From CALFML01 sp044222245 (GTDB lineage: Bacteria; Myxococcota_A; Polyangia; Palsa-1104; JAEUJZ01), in assembly GCA_044222245.1 (NCBI GenBank), contig JBGANQ010000011.1, positions 90,037-154,036 on the forward strand: a DNA stretch of 64,000 nt, given 5' to 3'. Every line of letters begins with the position of its first letter. The stretch's first letter is position 1. Position numbers and translations under genes: made by a program. The notes under the pieces were generated by a model. The model saw only the letters and a list, made by a program, of their open reading frames with translations, did no database searches and was not told where the DNA came from. Positions 44,141 to 53,367 of this stretch are shown in pieces.

Positions 44141-44576
44141 TGATGTCCAGGTGCAGCACGCCGCGGCGGTGGGCAGCGGCCAGGCCGCGGGCCAGGCCCA
44201 GCCCCAGCTCCTGCGCCCGCTGCCAGGGCACGGGCTTGGGAACGCTGTCGAGGTTCTGGCCGCGGACAAACTCTGAGATGATGAGCGGCCGCTTGTCGAT
44301 CTCGCTCACCCGGTAGATCGTCACTACGTTGGGGTGCTGCAGGCGGGCGGCGGCGCGCGCCTCGGTCAGAAACTGCTCACGCACCTCGGGCGAGGGACCG
44401 CTGTCGCCCATCGCGATGATGAACTTGATGGCCACCGGCCGCTCGAGCAGGGTGTCGTGGGCAAGGTACACCTCGCCCATGGCGCCGCGGCTCAGCGGGC
44501 AGACGAGACGATACTCCTCAAACGCCTGGGGCGGGTTCCATGGGCTGTTGGCGCTGTCTATGGCGTGGTCCCTCAT
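44133..44576 (-). pseudogene. Ser/Thr kinase, N-terminal part broken at KPG(N) (kinase K3)
   Basis: The start is placed at the ATG at 44576 (MRDHAIDSANSP), because the longer upstream frame is Arg/Pro-rich noise. The N-lobe has LSRGAMGEVYLAHD, the catalytic Lys in VAIKFI and EFVRGQNL. The C-lobe begins with GLARGLAAAHRRGVLHLDIKPG and stops there at codon 148. The open frame continues through cassette sequence to 44019. This is the missing N-terminus of the kinase at 37040-40923. The stretch 44577-44931 upstream holds no gene. Confidence 0.85.
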
Positions 44577-44830
44577 TGCTCTCGCTGGCCGGTCGGGGCG
44601 ACTGGTCGTGCCGCTTGGTCGCAGGGTCTCGGGCTGCGGCGGCTCTTGTTCTTGACCGACTGACTTGCTCCAGGCCCCGGGTGAACGAAATCCATACAGC
44701 CACCCTAGCATTAGCATTACACGTCGACGAGAGGGGGTCAACCGCGGCGGCAGCGGGGGCGAATTTCCGGCTGTTTTCAGTGGGTTCACTGGCCGGCGGC
44801 CGCGCTCGGAGCGGCGCCTAGCAGGCAGCT

Positions 44831-44857
44831 GGCAGGACTTGGCAGGACTTGGCAGGC
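44831..44857. repeat. 10-bp tandem repeat GGCAGGACTT
   Basis: There are two perfect copies and a partial third in the non-coding stretch between kinase K3 and the sterol-reductase-like gene. No function is evident. Confidence 0.5.
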
Positions 44858-44931
44858 TTGGGCGGCTGTAGGGCGGGGACTTGTAACCGCCGACCTGTGG
44901 GACGGCGGCCGTTCGGGGGCGGCGGGGTGGG

Positions 44932-46545
44932 CTAGCCGATCGGCGGCGCGTCCCAGCCCGACTCCTCGTCAAAGACCGCCATCACATCGACCTCGGGCTT
45001 GATCTTGTCGTACAGGGCGGGGAAGGCGCGGTCCGCCCCGTACTTTTTCCGCACCCGCTCGTAGAGATCGAGGTTGAACATGCGGCCAAACTCCTGGCGC
45101 GTCATGAACGTGTCGGCGTACAGGAAGGGATAGCCGCCGACCTCCTGGGTGAACTCTTCCATCGCGCGCATCGCGTGTACGGTCTTAAACTTTTTGCCCT
45201 GCTTGATCGGAAGCGGGACTCCATAGACGCCCAGGTCGAAGTACATCCCGAAGTTGGTCCCCGGGACTCGATCCTCGGGCCGCGGAGCGCGCAGCTGCCC
45301 CTGCAGCGCGCCGTGGTCGTAGATGCGGCAGGGATAAAGCAGGATGGGATACATCTCAAAGAGCTCATGCGAGCGGTCGATGGCGCGCTGCATGGCGCTC
45401 ATCGGCAGCACGATGTCCTGGAAGACCTGCAGGGTGAAGGTCATCTTGCGCACCGCTGGCGTCGTCGAGAACTTCAAAAAGGCGATCTTGGGCGGCATCA
45501 TCCAGCCGAGCAGCGCTCGGAACACCGGGTGGTTGCCAAAGGAGATCATGTCGGCGACGACCCAGAAGATGCTGCGGTTGTGGCGCATGAGGTAGTGGCG
45601 CAGCGGGATGTATTCGTCGCCACCGCTGCCGTGCAGGTACCCCTCGACGTGCTTGTAGAACCACGGCTTCCAAAAGTGGCCGATCGGGTTTACTTTGCCG
45701 CGCGCCTGGGGGTCTGTCTGAGGGTCTGGCAGCTCGGCGAACTCCCCGCTCATGATGACCGCCTGCTCCTTGGCGAACACCGTCGCCTCCAGGAAGTCGG
45801 GCGCGTCAGGGCGCACCGCCAGCTCGTGCAGCCGGGCGCAGTACTCGGCCTGGGAGTGAAGCGGAGTATAGGTCAGGTGGACATAGGGCTTGACCTTGAT
45901 GATGCGCAGCTCCAGTCCGACCAGGAGCCCCAGGGTTCCGTGCGACCAGGGCAGGGCGTAAAACAGCTCGGGGTGGCTGTCCGCCGTCGCCTTGATCAGG
46001 CTCCCATCGGCGAGGACGACCTCGTAGGCGACGACCGTCTCCTGCAGCAGACCGACCTTGTGCGAGTGGGTGGTCATTCCCACCGCCATCGCCAGGCCGC
46101 CCACCGTCGCGTCTTCTATCTCGAGGGTGACGGCCAGCATGTAGCCCTTGGGCAGGAGGTAGCGGGTGATCTGGCCCACGGTGACAAAGGGCTCGACGCG
46201 CACCGTCTGGTTCTGTTCATCGATCGACAGGACATCGCGCAGCGCGCCCATCTGGATGCGGTGCCACAGGTGCTTGGGCTCAAAGCGGGTGCTCAGGTTC
46301 ATCCACGTCTTGCGATCGGTGCACATGGGCCGCTGCTCGGCGGCGGGCTGGGCGTTCCAGCGCCGCACCTGCGCCTGCACCTGCTGCACTCGCAGATCGT
46401 GATCCTGCGGGGCCGAGCCGAGGCGCTCGTAGAGGAAGTTGCGCACGCGCATGACCGTATCCAGCACCATCCCCGCAGGGAGGCCGATTCCGGTAAGGAC
46501 ATAAGCGCGATATTCGGTGAGCAGATCTTGGAGTAGCTTCTTCAT
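44932..46545 (-). CDS. DHCR24-like FAD-dependent sterol Delta24-reductase homologue
   Basis: The ATG at 46545 gives 537 residues. The N-terminal hydrophobic segment (about 10-30) is like the membrane anchor of DHCR24. An FAD-binding PCMH domain follows (VEPFVTVGQITRYLLPKGYMLA; EDATVGGLAMAVGMTTHSHKVG). The C-terminal half contains HFWKPWFYKHVEGYL, a close match to the DHCR24 WFFKHVE region. DHCR24 reduces the C24-C25 double bond of sterol side chains. Sterol synthesis is known in some myxobacteria (for example Nannocystis), but no other sterol gene is in this window. Confidence 0.8.
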   Translation of the reverse strand: MKKLLQDLLTEYRAYVLTGIGLPAGMVLDTVMRVRNFLYERLGSAPQDHDLRVQQVQAQVRRWNAQPAAEQRPMCTDRKTWMNLSTRFEPKHLWHRIQMGALRDVLSIDEQNQTVRVEPFVTVGQITRYLLPKGYMLAVTLEIEDATVGGLAMAVGMTTHSHKVGLLQETVVAYEVVLADGSLIKATADSHPELFYALPWSHGTLGLLVGLELRIIKVKPYVHLTYTPLHSQAEYCARLHELAVRPDAPDFLEATVFAKEQAVIMSGEFAELPDPQTDPQARGKVNPIGHFWKPWFYKHVEGYLHGSGGDEYIPLRHYLMRHNRSIFWVVADMISFGNHPVFRALLGWMMPPKIAFLKFSTTPAVRKMTFTLQVFQDIVLPMSAMQRAIDRSHELFEMYPILLYPCRIYDHGALQGQLRAPRPEDRVPGTNFGMYFDLGVYGVPLPIKQGKKFKTVHAMRAMEEFTQEVGGYPFLYADTFMTRQEFGRMFNLDLYERVRKKYGADRAFPALYDKIKPEVDVMAVFDEESGWDAPPIG

Positions 46546-46747
46546 GGACCGTCCTTGTGGGAGCCTCCTGCCCCCGGCTAGCCGACTCGGGGCGAGAGTA
46601 GACGACCGCTTGGGGTCACAAGTCAACCAAACCATGCGGCCGCCGCACCTGGCCCGATTCCGCTGGCCGCCGCGCGCCGGCTGCCAGCTTGGGCCCGCGC
46701 CGCAATAGCTTCCCCGCGGCGGCGACAACGCGGTACGCTGAAGGGGC

Positions 46748-48619
46748 ATGCGCATCTTTGCTTATCGGCAGTGGGACTCGGAGTATGTGTTTGTCGGCGA
46801 CTGGCCGGCGCAGCTTGGCGGCGGGCCGCCCGGCGCGGCCGAGGCGCAGCTGAGCCGCCGGCACGAGCAGCTGTGGTGTGAGTCGCCGCCGCAGCTACAG
46901 GCGGGGGCGGCGCTCGACGGGCTGATCGCGATCGATCACCCGCTGGCGCGCGCCCTCATCCTCATGTACCGCCTCGCCGAGCGGCCGCTGGCCCCCGTGC
47001 GCCGGAGCCCGTTTGCCCGCTGCGCCGCCGAGACTGTGCGGCAGGTGGCGCTGCGGGTGCTGCAGGAGCCACCGATCGGACATGTAGAGGCGCCAGAGCT
47101 GCCGGCGCTGCAGGCGCGCGGCGAGCTCACTTTGGCCGACGGGGCGTACGTGCGCTGGATGGCCCTGTCGGCGCTGCGCGAGCTGGCGCTGCCGGCGGAC
47201 GTACCGCTGCTCTCTGCGTGCCTGCTGCCCGCCGCGACGCTGGCGGCGGCAAACGCGGCTGAGGCGCCGGCGCTGGCGGCCGAGCGCGCGGAGGCCGTGT
47301 GGGCGCTGGCGGCGCTCATCCAGCGCGAGCCAGCGCTGCACCTGGACTCGGCCCTCACCGACCCGCTGCTCGAGCTGGCCGCGGGCGATCGAAGTGCGGT
47401 GGTGCGGGTCGCGGCGATGCAGGCGCTGATGGCTTGCTGCCCGAGCCCGCGGGTCAGCGCGACGCTGCAGCGCATCGCCGATGCGGAGTCGGGAGCGCCG
47501 GCATGGGCGGCGGCGAGCGCGCTGTTTCAGAGCCAGCCGGCGGCGCACGCCGGGCGCCTGTTGGCGGTCCATCGGCGCACGCCGCCACCGGCGGAGTATG
47601 ACGAGCTGTTCACCCAGCTGGTCCTGCTCGCCGACGAAGCGGCGCTGCGCGTCGCGCTGGCGCGGCCGGCGGGCGGCACCCCGCTCATCTGGCCCGACCC
47701 GGACGGCACGGTGTTCGCGCTGTGTCAGTCCGATGGCTCTTATCCCCCCGGGAGCGAAGATCCACGGCTCTGCGAGATCGCCAAGGACTGGCGGAGCGCC
47801 CCCGATCGGCTGCGGGGCGAGCTGCTGGCGCGGCTCGTCGGCTGCCAGCACGCCGCCGCGCGCGCCGTGGCGATCCTCGCCGGACCCGTGCCGGCCGAAG
47901 AGCCGGCTGCCTACGACGAAGACGAAGACGAGGACGCGGACGCGGACGCGCTGGCCGGGCTCGACGCCGCGGAGCACCCGGCTCAAGCGGCACCTCCGGT
48001 CGCCAGCGAAGAGCCACCGGAGTCCGAGCCGGCCTGGCTGCCGGTAGACTGGCTGGAGCTGGCGCGCGCGGTGCTCGCCGATCCGCCCCTTACTCGCCTG
48101 GTCGCCGCCGATGTCCAGGCGCAGCTCGGGCCGGCGCCGGGCCCAGAGGCTGCGAGCGGGTCGGCGGCGGCGGCCGGCCCTGCGGGTCTCTGGCCGGAGG
48201 TCGGCCAGCGGGCGTGCAATCACTGCGCGGCGCTGAAGTCTCTGGGCGAGCTGGCCGAGGCAAGCGACGGTGCTCTGCTGGAGCGCAGCTTTGTTGCTGC
48301 CGGACCGCAGGACGGGCAGGTGGCAGAGGCGGCGCTGCAAGCCCTGTACTGGCAGAGCCAGCGTCGCCGCCGGCCGCCGGCGAGGTCCGAGACGCTGGCG
48401 CGCGCGCGCGCGCTGGCGCGCCTTGGCCAGGGCGAGCTGCAGCGGGCCGCGGTGCAGCTGCTCGGCTGCTGGCCGGCAGAAGTGACCGCGCCGCTGCTGC
48501 GCGAGCTGACCCAAGACCCGACCTATTCTGTCTGCTGCGTCGCCGAGCGCGCGCTGGCCGAACAGTCCTACGCCGCGGCGCCGCACTCCCAACCGGCTGG
48601 GACGGATGACTCCTTGTAG
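46748..48619 (+). CDS. Large Ala/Leu-rich HEAT-repeat-like protein
   Basis: This 623-residue protein begins MRIFAYRQWDSEYVFVGDW. It contains repeated helical pairs with HEAT-like spacing (LSALRELALPADVPLLSACL; VVRVAAMQALMACCPSP; ELTQDPTYSVCCVAERALA) and an acidic Asp/Glu run around residue 395. It is probably a scaffold; no enzyme motif is visible. No close family is recognised. Confidence 0.6.
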   Translation: MRIFAYRQWDSEYVFVGDWPAQLGGGPPGAAEAQLSRRHEQLWCESPPQLQAGAALDGLIAIDHPLARALILMYRLAERPLAPVRRSPFARCAAETVRQVALRVLQEPPIGHVEAPELPALQARGELTLADGAYVRWMALSALRELALPADVPLLSACLLPAATLAAANAAEAPALAAERAEAVWALAALIQREPALHLDSALTDPLLELAAGDRSAVVRVAAMQALMACCPSPRVSATLQRIADAESGAPAWAAASALFQSQPAAHAGRLLAVHRRTPPPAEYDELFTQLVLLADEAALRVALARPAGGTPLIWPDPDGTVFALCQSDGSYPPGSEDPRLCEIAKDWRSAPDRLRGELLARLVGCQHAAARAVAILAGPVPAEEPAAYDEDEDEDADADALAGLDAAEHPAQAAPPVASEEPPESEPAWLPVDWLELARAVLADPPLTRLVAADVQAQLGPAPGPEAASGSAAAAGPAGLWPEVGQRACNHCAALKSLGELAEASDGALLERSFVAAGPQDGQVAEAALQALYWQSQRRRRPPARSETLARARALARLGQGELQRAAVQLLGCWPAEVTAPLLRELTQDPTYSVCCVAERALAEQSYAAAPHSQPAGTDDSL

Positions 48620-48719
48620 CGCAAGGGGGTAAACTGACTGGCAAATTCGCCGTCGGCTGACAAGTAGTTGCCCTCGCGCCCGCTGGCCCCTATGATGAGC
48701 CTCTTCAACGGAGGTGCTC

Positions 48720-49382
48720 ATGGTCAAGCTTTGTGGATTCCGGCTCAGCAACTACTACAACAAAGTGCGCATCGTGCTGCTTGAGAAAGGCATCGCGCAC
48801 CAGGAAGAGAACATCTTCTTCTCGCAGGACGAGGGCTTTCGCAAGCGCTCCCCGATGGGCAAGGTCCCGTTCCTGGAGACGGACAACGGCGTCCTCTGCG
48901 AGTCGGCCGTGATCTGCGAGTACCTTGAGGATGCCTACCCCGACAAGCCGCTGCTGCCGCGCGATCCGCTGCAGCGGGCCAAGACGCGCGAGTTCCTGCA
49001 GGTCCTGGAGCTGCACATCGAGCTGGTCGCCCGCCGCCTGTACGGCGAGGTCCTGTTTGGGCAGAAGGTCTCGGACGAGGTCAAAAAGGAAGTGGCGCGC
49101 GATCTGGAAAAGGGAGTGCGGGCGCTCAAGCAGCTGGCGCAGTTTGCTCCCTACGCCGTCGGCTCCGAGTTCACCCTGGCCGACTGCGCCGCGGGGCTGC
49201 ACTTCCCGCTGGTCGCGATGGCCACCAAGGCGGTGCTCGGCCACGACTGCCTGGAGAGCATCCCGCAGGTGGGCGAGTACCTGAAGCTGGTCACCTCGCG
49301 GCCTTCATTCCAGCAGGTCAACGCCGACTTCCGCTCTGCCTTCGCCGCCCACCAGGCGGCGCAGAAATCCGCCACCAGCTAG
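48720..49382 (+). CDS. Glutathione S-transferase
   Basis: The ATG at 48720 is chosen over a GTG 6 bp upstream because GGAGG lies 5 bp before it. The 220-residue protein starts MVKLCGFRLSNYYNKVRIVL (Ser/Tyr GST N-terminus), has GKVPFLETDNG and the CESAVICEYLE glutathione site, and a C-terminal FTLADCAAGLHFP helix. It is the third GST in the window. Confidence 0.9.
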   Translation: MVKLCGFRLSNYYNKVRIVLLEKGIAHQEENIFFSQDEGFRKRSPMGKVPFLETDNGVLCESAVICEYLEDAYPDKPLLPRDPLQRAKTREFLQVLELHIELVARRLYGEVLFGQKVSDEVKKEVARDLEKGVRALKQLAQFAPYAVGSEFTLADCAAGLHFPLVAMATKAVLGHDCLESIPQVGEYLKLVTSRPSFQQVNADFRSAFAAHQAAQKSATS

Positions 49383-49459
49383 CGCGGTCGGCCGCAGCTC
49401 GCGGGCCGCTGCACGGCGTCGCGGGGCCGATCGCGGTCCCGCGCGCCAGCTCAAGACAA

Positions 49460-50233
49460 TCAGCCCTGGGGGGCCGCGGCCGGCAGGTCCCCTTCGCCGA
49501 GACGGCGATGGAACAGCTCGAAGACCAGGCTGTAGCACAGGTGCGACAGGGCTGGGTCGTAGCGGTATCCCTCGTCGCGCATGAAGGCGTGCGCGGCGTT
49601 GAACTCGTGCCAGGAGAAGTGCACCTTGGCATCGGTCATCGCGTTGTAGATCAGGCTGCGACCCTCCCGCGAGACGTGCGGATCCTGGCGGCCCCAGAAC
49701 ATCAGCATCTCGGCCTTGAGCTCGGGAATCCGCGCCAGCGTATTGTCCTTCATTCCCTTGGCCAGTGTCCCCTTGTGAATATCCGTGGCGTAGAAGCAGA
49801 CCCCCGCCCGCACATCGGGATTCATCGCCGCCCGGAACGCCAGGTGACCGCCGAGGCAGATCCCCATCACGCCGAGCTTGCCGCTGCAGCTGGGCAAGGA
49901 CTTGAGGTAGTCAAGCCCGGCGCGGGCGTCGCTGTCGTAGGCGCCAAGGTCCTTGGCGGTCTTGAGCTCGTTGCCGCGATCGGCCCCGGCCTGGTCGTAG
50001 GCGAGCACGCGCCCGGCGGGCTCGAACTCATGGTAGATCTCGGGCACGGCGACCACGTAGCCCTGGCCGGCGAGCATGGCCGCGGCGCGCCTGATGGGCA
50101 GCGTGACCTGGAAGATCTCGGAGAACAGCAGGATGCCAGGGTAGCGCCCCGGGGCGACCGGCCGGAACAGGAACGTCCGCATCGGACCGGTCGGGGTGGG
50201 AACGTCGCAGTGCTCGTTATCGTAGATGACCAC
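49460..50233 (-). CDS. Dienelactone hydrolase family protein
   Basis: The 257-residue alpha/beta hydrolase has a Cys nucleophile in MGICLGGHLAF, the acid in WGRQDPHVS and His in NAAHAFMRD, the Cys-Asp-His triad of dienelactone hydrolases. The N-terminal R-P-x-x-P-G-x-Y-P-G-I-L-L motif agrees. It could act on dienelactones or other small lactones/esters; no catechol pathway genes are nearby. It is convergent with the GST. Confidence 0.9.
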   Translation of the reverse strand: MVIYDNEHCDVPTPTGPMRTFLFRPVAPGRYPGILLFSEIFQVTLPIRRAAAMLAGQGYVVAVPEIYHEFEPAGRVLAYDQAGADRGNELKTAKDLGAYDSDARAGLDYLKSLPSCSGKLGVMGICLGGHLAFRAAMNPDVRAGVCFYATDIHKGTLAKGMKDNTLARIPELKAEMLMFWGRQDPHVSREGRSLIYNAMTDAKVHFSWHEFNAAHAFMRDEGYRYDPALSHLCYSLVFELFHRRLGEGDLPAAAPQG

Positions 50234-50347
50234 AGGTACCTCCTCGGGGCGGCTGTCGGGAGCCGCTAGATACCTGATAGTACCGCACTTTGGCCGCCGC
50301 CAGCTACAGGGGGTGTGCCGGCTCGAGCGGCTGCCTGGGCACCGCGG

Positions 50348-50782
50348 TCAGCTGGCCAGCCACCTTGGCGCGTAGACGCAGATGAGGGCAATCCCGATTG
50401 CGACGTAGGTGAGGCCGACCAGCAGCGGCACGGCGACCTCCGCCTGGCGGCGACCGCCGAAGCGGGCCACCGCCATCACCAGCCAGGGTCCGAGCCAGGG
50501 CCCGGCCAGGGCGAGCAGCCAAGGGGCGTAGCGGTGCGCCAGGATCTTCTCCAGGCGGACGCTGCGCCGCTTTTCGACCTGGCGGGTGAAAAAGGACCAG
50601 GCGAGCAGGCGCTGCCAGAACAGGTCGACGACCAGCACCTGCACATAGGCCAGCGGCACCCCCAGCACCACCGCGAACCAGGCCGGCCAGTGCAGCTTGA
50701 AGATCGCCAGCGGCAGCGATACGAGCAGCCCGCCGATCGGGTTCACGCTGGTCAGCACGAAAGCGATGATGAGAGCAGTCAA
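50348..50782 (-). CDS. Small integral membrane protein
   Basis: This 144-residue protein has four hydrophobic helices and a basic loop (RQVEKRRSVRLEKILAHRY), somewhat like the small multidrug-export/DUF2062-type proteins. Family not established. Another frame upstream (from an ATG at 50924) also codes for a plausible transmembrane peptide (ALAYLAFTATMYVWLLYRKK) and then enters this gene out of frame. It could be a separate small protein or the 5' part of a frameshifted longer gene. Confidence 0.5.
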   Translation of the reverse strand: MTALIIAFVLTSVNPIGGLLVSLPLAIFKLHWPAWFAVVLGVPLAYVQVLVVDLFWQRLLAWSFFTRQVEKRRSVRLEKILAHRYAPWLLALAGPWLGPWLVMAVARFGGRRQAEVAVPLLVGLTYVAIGIALICVYAPRWLAS

Positions 50783-50901
50783 TCGCTGTCACCAAGGGCA
50801 AGGGGCCTGGGGGCTTTTTGCGGTACAGGAGCCACACATACATAGTGGCAGTGAAGGCAAGATATGCAAGCGCCAAGCGCGTCGAGGGGTCCTGCGGTTT
50901 C

Positions 50902-50978
50902 GTTCCGAGATCGTTTCTGTGCATCAGAGAAGCCCGCAGCCAGCTACGGCAGCCCCGGGCCGGGAAGTTAAGCCGGTT
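50902..50978 (+). other. Doubtful plus-strand cassette end, 69 nt before AGCCGGTT
   Basis: GTTCCGAGATCGTT begins a 69-nt stretch ending GGGCCGGGAAGTTA against AGCCGGTT. This resembles GTTCCGCAGTCGTT..., the 69-nt length, and the core AGCCGGTA of kinase K1. The 34-nt spacer is followed by CGCCGCAGGCGGGG rather than TTCCGC, and no kinase sequence continues. The rest of 50783-51111 shows only two CTGCGGACA repeats. Confidence 0.25.
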
Positions 50979-51111
50979 GACATGACCGGGCACCCGGGTC
51001 GTCGGTACGGCGCGCCGCAGGCGGGGCTGCGGACAGGCTGCGGACAGCCGCGCCGAGGGGGTCTGCCCAGGGAGGGCTGCCGCCCGGGCTGCGGCCAGCC
51101 GGGCGAGCGGC

Positions 51112-53265
51112 TTATTTGGTCTGCAGGGTCATCACGCCGTTCCAGTCGCGCGGCAGGCCCTCGCTGAGGAACCGCTGGCAGCGGTCGACGTAGAGCCGCG
51201 CGGCAGCATCACCAGGCGTGCTGGTGACGATGGTGGTGAAGCAGCCTAGCGCCTTGTCCAGCGCGCCGCGCCGAAACAGCTCCAGACCCTGGGCGAAGAG
51301 CGGCCGAGTGCGGATTCGGGCCGCGCGGTCGTCCTCCGGGAGGCAGTCCAGGACCTCATAGACCGTCACCGCGGTCAGCTTGCCCTTTACTATTACCCGA
51401 TCCACCTCGCGCAGCTCGACGGGCTGGCTCAGCAGCGCCTGGGTCGACTCGGTAATGAGCATCGCCGCGCCATAAAGCTTGGTAATTCCCTCGACCCGCG
51501 CCGCTACGTTGACCGGGTCGCCGATCACCCCGCACTTCATCCGCTCCGCCGAGCCGATGGTCCCGAGGATCAGCTCTCCGGTGTTGACGCCAACTCCGAT
51601 CGACACCGGCGGCCGCCCTTCCGCCGCGCGCTCGCAGTTGAACGCCGCCAGCTCCTTCAGCATGCCGACCCCGGCGGCCACCGCGTCATCGGCGATGCTC
51701 ACCTGCTTGCCCGGAAACAGCGCCATCATCGCATCCCCTTCGTAGGAGTCCACGAAGCCGCCGGCGGTGCGAATGGCCGGCTCCATGCGCGCGAAGTAGC
51801 GGTTGATGAAAGAGAAGTTCTCATCATGGCTGTGGCCCTCCACCAGGGTGGTAAAGGACCGGATGTCGGAAAAAAGGACTGACATCTGGCGCTGCACGTG
51901 GTCGCCGCGCTGGATCTCCAGGATGCTTGTCTTGTCCAGACAGCTCAAGAACTCCTGCGGTACGTAGCGCTCGAAGGTCTTGGACAGGGCCTCGTTCTTC
52001 TCGGCCTCTGCCAGGCGGTCGGCAATGGCCTGCTCGCGCTTGCGGCGCTGGTATTCCAGGCGGTGGCCGGCGCCCGCCGCCAGCATGACCATGAAGACGG
52101 TAAACCCCACCGCCGGTGCATAGGGCGTCATCCGGTTGGCGTTCATCCAGCCGCGCGAGGTGACGATGGGCCAGGCGCTGGTGGCGAGCACGACGAGCAT
52201 CGCGACGGCGATGAGCCGCCCCTGCCGGTTCAGGCGCAGCGAGCGCCAGCAGGCGGTGCCCACCGGGACCAGCATGCCGGCCACGGCAATCTCGGCCAGC
52301 GTGCTGCCGATGTAGCCGCTTACAAGGAAGCTCAGCCCGAGCGAGGTCCAGCAGTAAAGATGCAGAAGTGCGTTATAGCGGGCGATGCGCGGCGCGGTAG
52401 TGCGCAGCACGAGAATCTGCTGCAGGAAGCCGCTGAGGCCAATGGCGGTGAGAAAGATTCCCATGAAGACCGCCCGCAGCTCGATGTAGGCTGCAAGCTT
52501 CTCGGGAAACCAGGAATAGGCGTCCCCCCACACGTAGAAGGCGATAAACAGCAGCATGCCGACGCCGGTGACCGTCAGCCAGGCGTTGAGCCCTTCGCGC
52601 AGCCGCAGGTACAGGTACGCTGAGTATGCCGTCACCAGGAGCACCAGGCCGAGCAGCATGCCGCATACCAGGTGGCGGAGCCGCTCGCGCGCCATGATCT
52701 CGGCCAGGGTCAATAGCTCTGCCGATGCGGTCATGATCTCGGCGTTGAACCGCATCACCACCTGCCGCGTGGTGCCCGCGGCTACCGTCAGCGGAAAGAT
52801 CGGCGTCATGGTCGGCAGGATCCGCGCCGCAATCGGGACTGACTGGCTGCTGCAGTAGTGGGTCCACGACCCGTCGGGCTCCTGCATCCAGACATCGAGC
52901 TCATCGATGCTGCGGTTGTCGATGAACAGCAGGCGCTGCAGCGACGTCGTCCCGGGGTTCTGGACGGCAAACCTTACCCACAGGGCGCCGGGAACGGGCC
53001 GCTTGTTGTAACTTGTCTGGCGGAGGGGGGTAAACCGCTGGGCGATGGCGGGCGTCTGCACCGCGGCCAGGTCGACCGTCAGGGTGGAGTCAAACAGGGC
53101 CTCCGCGTGGGGAAACACCGCGCCGACCTCGTCTGCCCCGAGCACCCACGGCGCCGGCGCTGCGCTGGCCGCGGCGGCGAGCCGGAAGGGCAGCAGGAAC
53201 AGTGCTGCCACCGCTAGCCAGCGGATAAAGAAGTGGCTCTTGGTGCGGAGCGCGCACGGCTGCAT
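51112..53265 (-). CDS. 7TMR-DISM receptor with class III adenylate/guanylate cyclase domain
   Basis: This 717-residue protein has a signal peptide, an extracytoplasmic 7TMR-DISMED2-like carbohydrate-binding domain (about 45-190) and seven transmembrane helices (about 195-405). A short coiled segment leads to a class III nucleotidyl cyclase domain (VLFSDIRSFTTLVEG with the metal Asp, then SIGVGVNTGELILGTIGS and CGVIGDPVNVAARVEG). The final TPR-like helices end near the C-terminus. It likely converts an external ligand signal to cyclic nucleotide. Confidence 0.92.
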   Translation of the reverse strand: MQPCALRTKSHFFIRWLAVAALFLLPFRLAAAASAAPAPWVLGADEVGAVFPHAEALFDSTLTVDLAAVQTPAIAQRFTPLRQTSYNKRPVPGALWVRFAVQNPGTTSLQRLLFIDNRSIDELDVWMQEPDGSWTHYCSSQSVPIAARILPTMTPIFPLTVAAGTTRQVVMRFNAEIMTASAELLTLAEIMARERLRHLVCGMLLGLVLLVTAYSAYLYLRLREGLNAWLTVTGVGMLLFIAFYVWGDAYSWFPEKLAAYIELRAVFMGIFLTAIGLSGFLQQILVLRTTAPRIARYNALLHLYCWTSLGLSFLVSGYIGSTLAEIAVAGMLVPVGTACWRSLRLNRQGRLIAVAMLVVLATSAWPIVTSRGWMNANRMTPYAPAVGFTVFMVMLAAGAGHRLEYQRRKREQAIADRLAEAEKNEALSKTFERYVPQEFLSCLDKTSILEIQRGDHVQRQMSVLFSDIRSFTTLVEGHSHDENFSFINRYFARMEPAIRTAGGFVDSYEGDAMMALFPGKQVSIADDAVAAGVGMLKELAAFNCERAAEGRPPVSIGVGVNTGELILGTIGSAERMKCGVIGDPVNVAARVEGITKLYGAAMLITESTQALLSQPVELREVDRVIVKGKLTAVTVYEVLDCLPEDDRAARIRTRPLFAQGLELFRRGALDKALGCFTTIVTSTPGDAAARLYVDRCQRFLSEGLPRDWNGVMTLQTK

Positions 53266-53367
53266 AGGCGATACTCGTCCCCCGAAGCTATCAGCCTGAC
53301 AGTATATACCGATCGCCGCGCTTGCCGCTTGACTACCACGGCGCGGCGATCGCGGGCGGTGAGCGCA

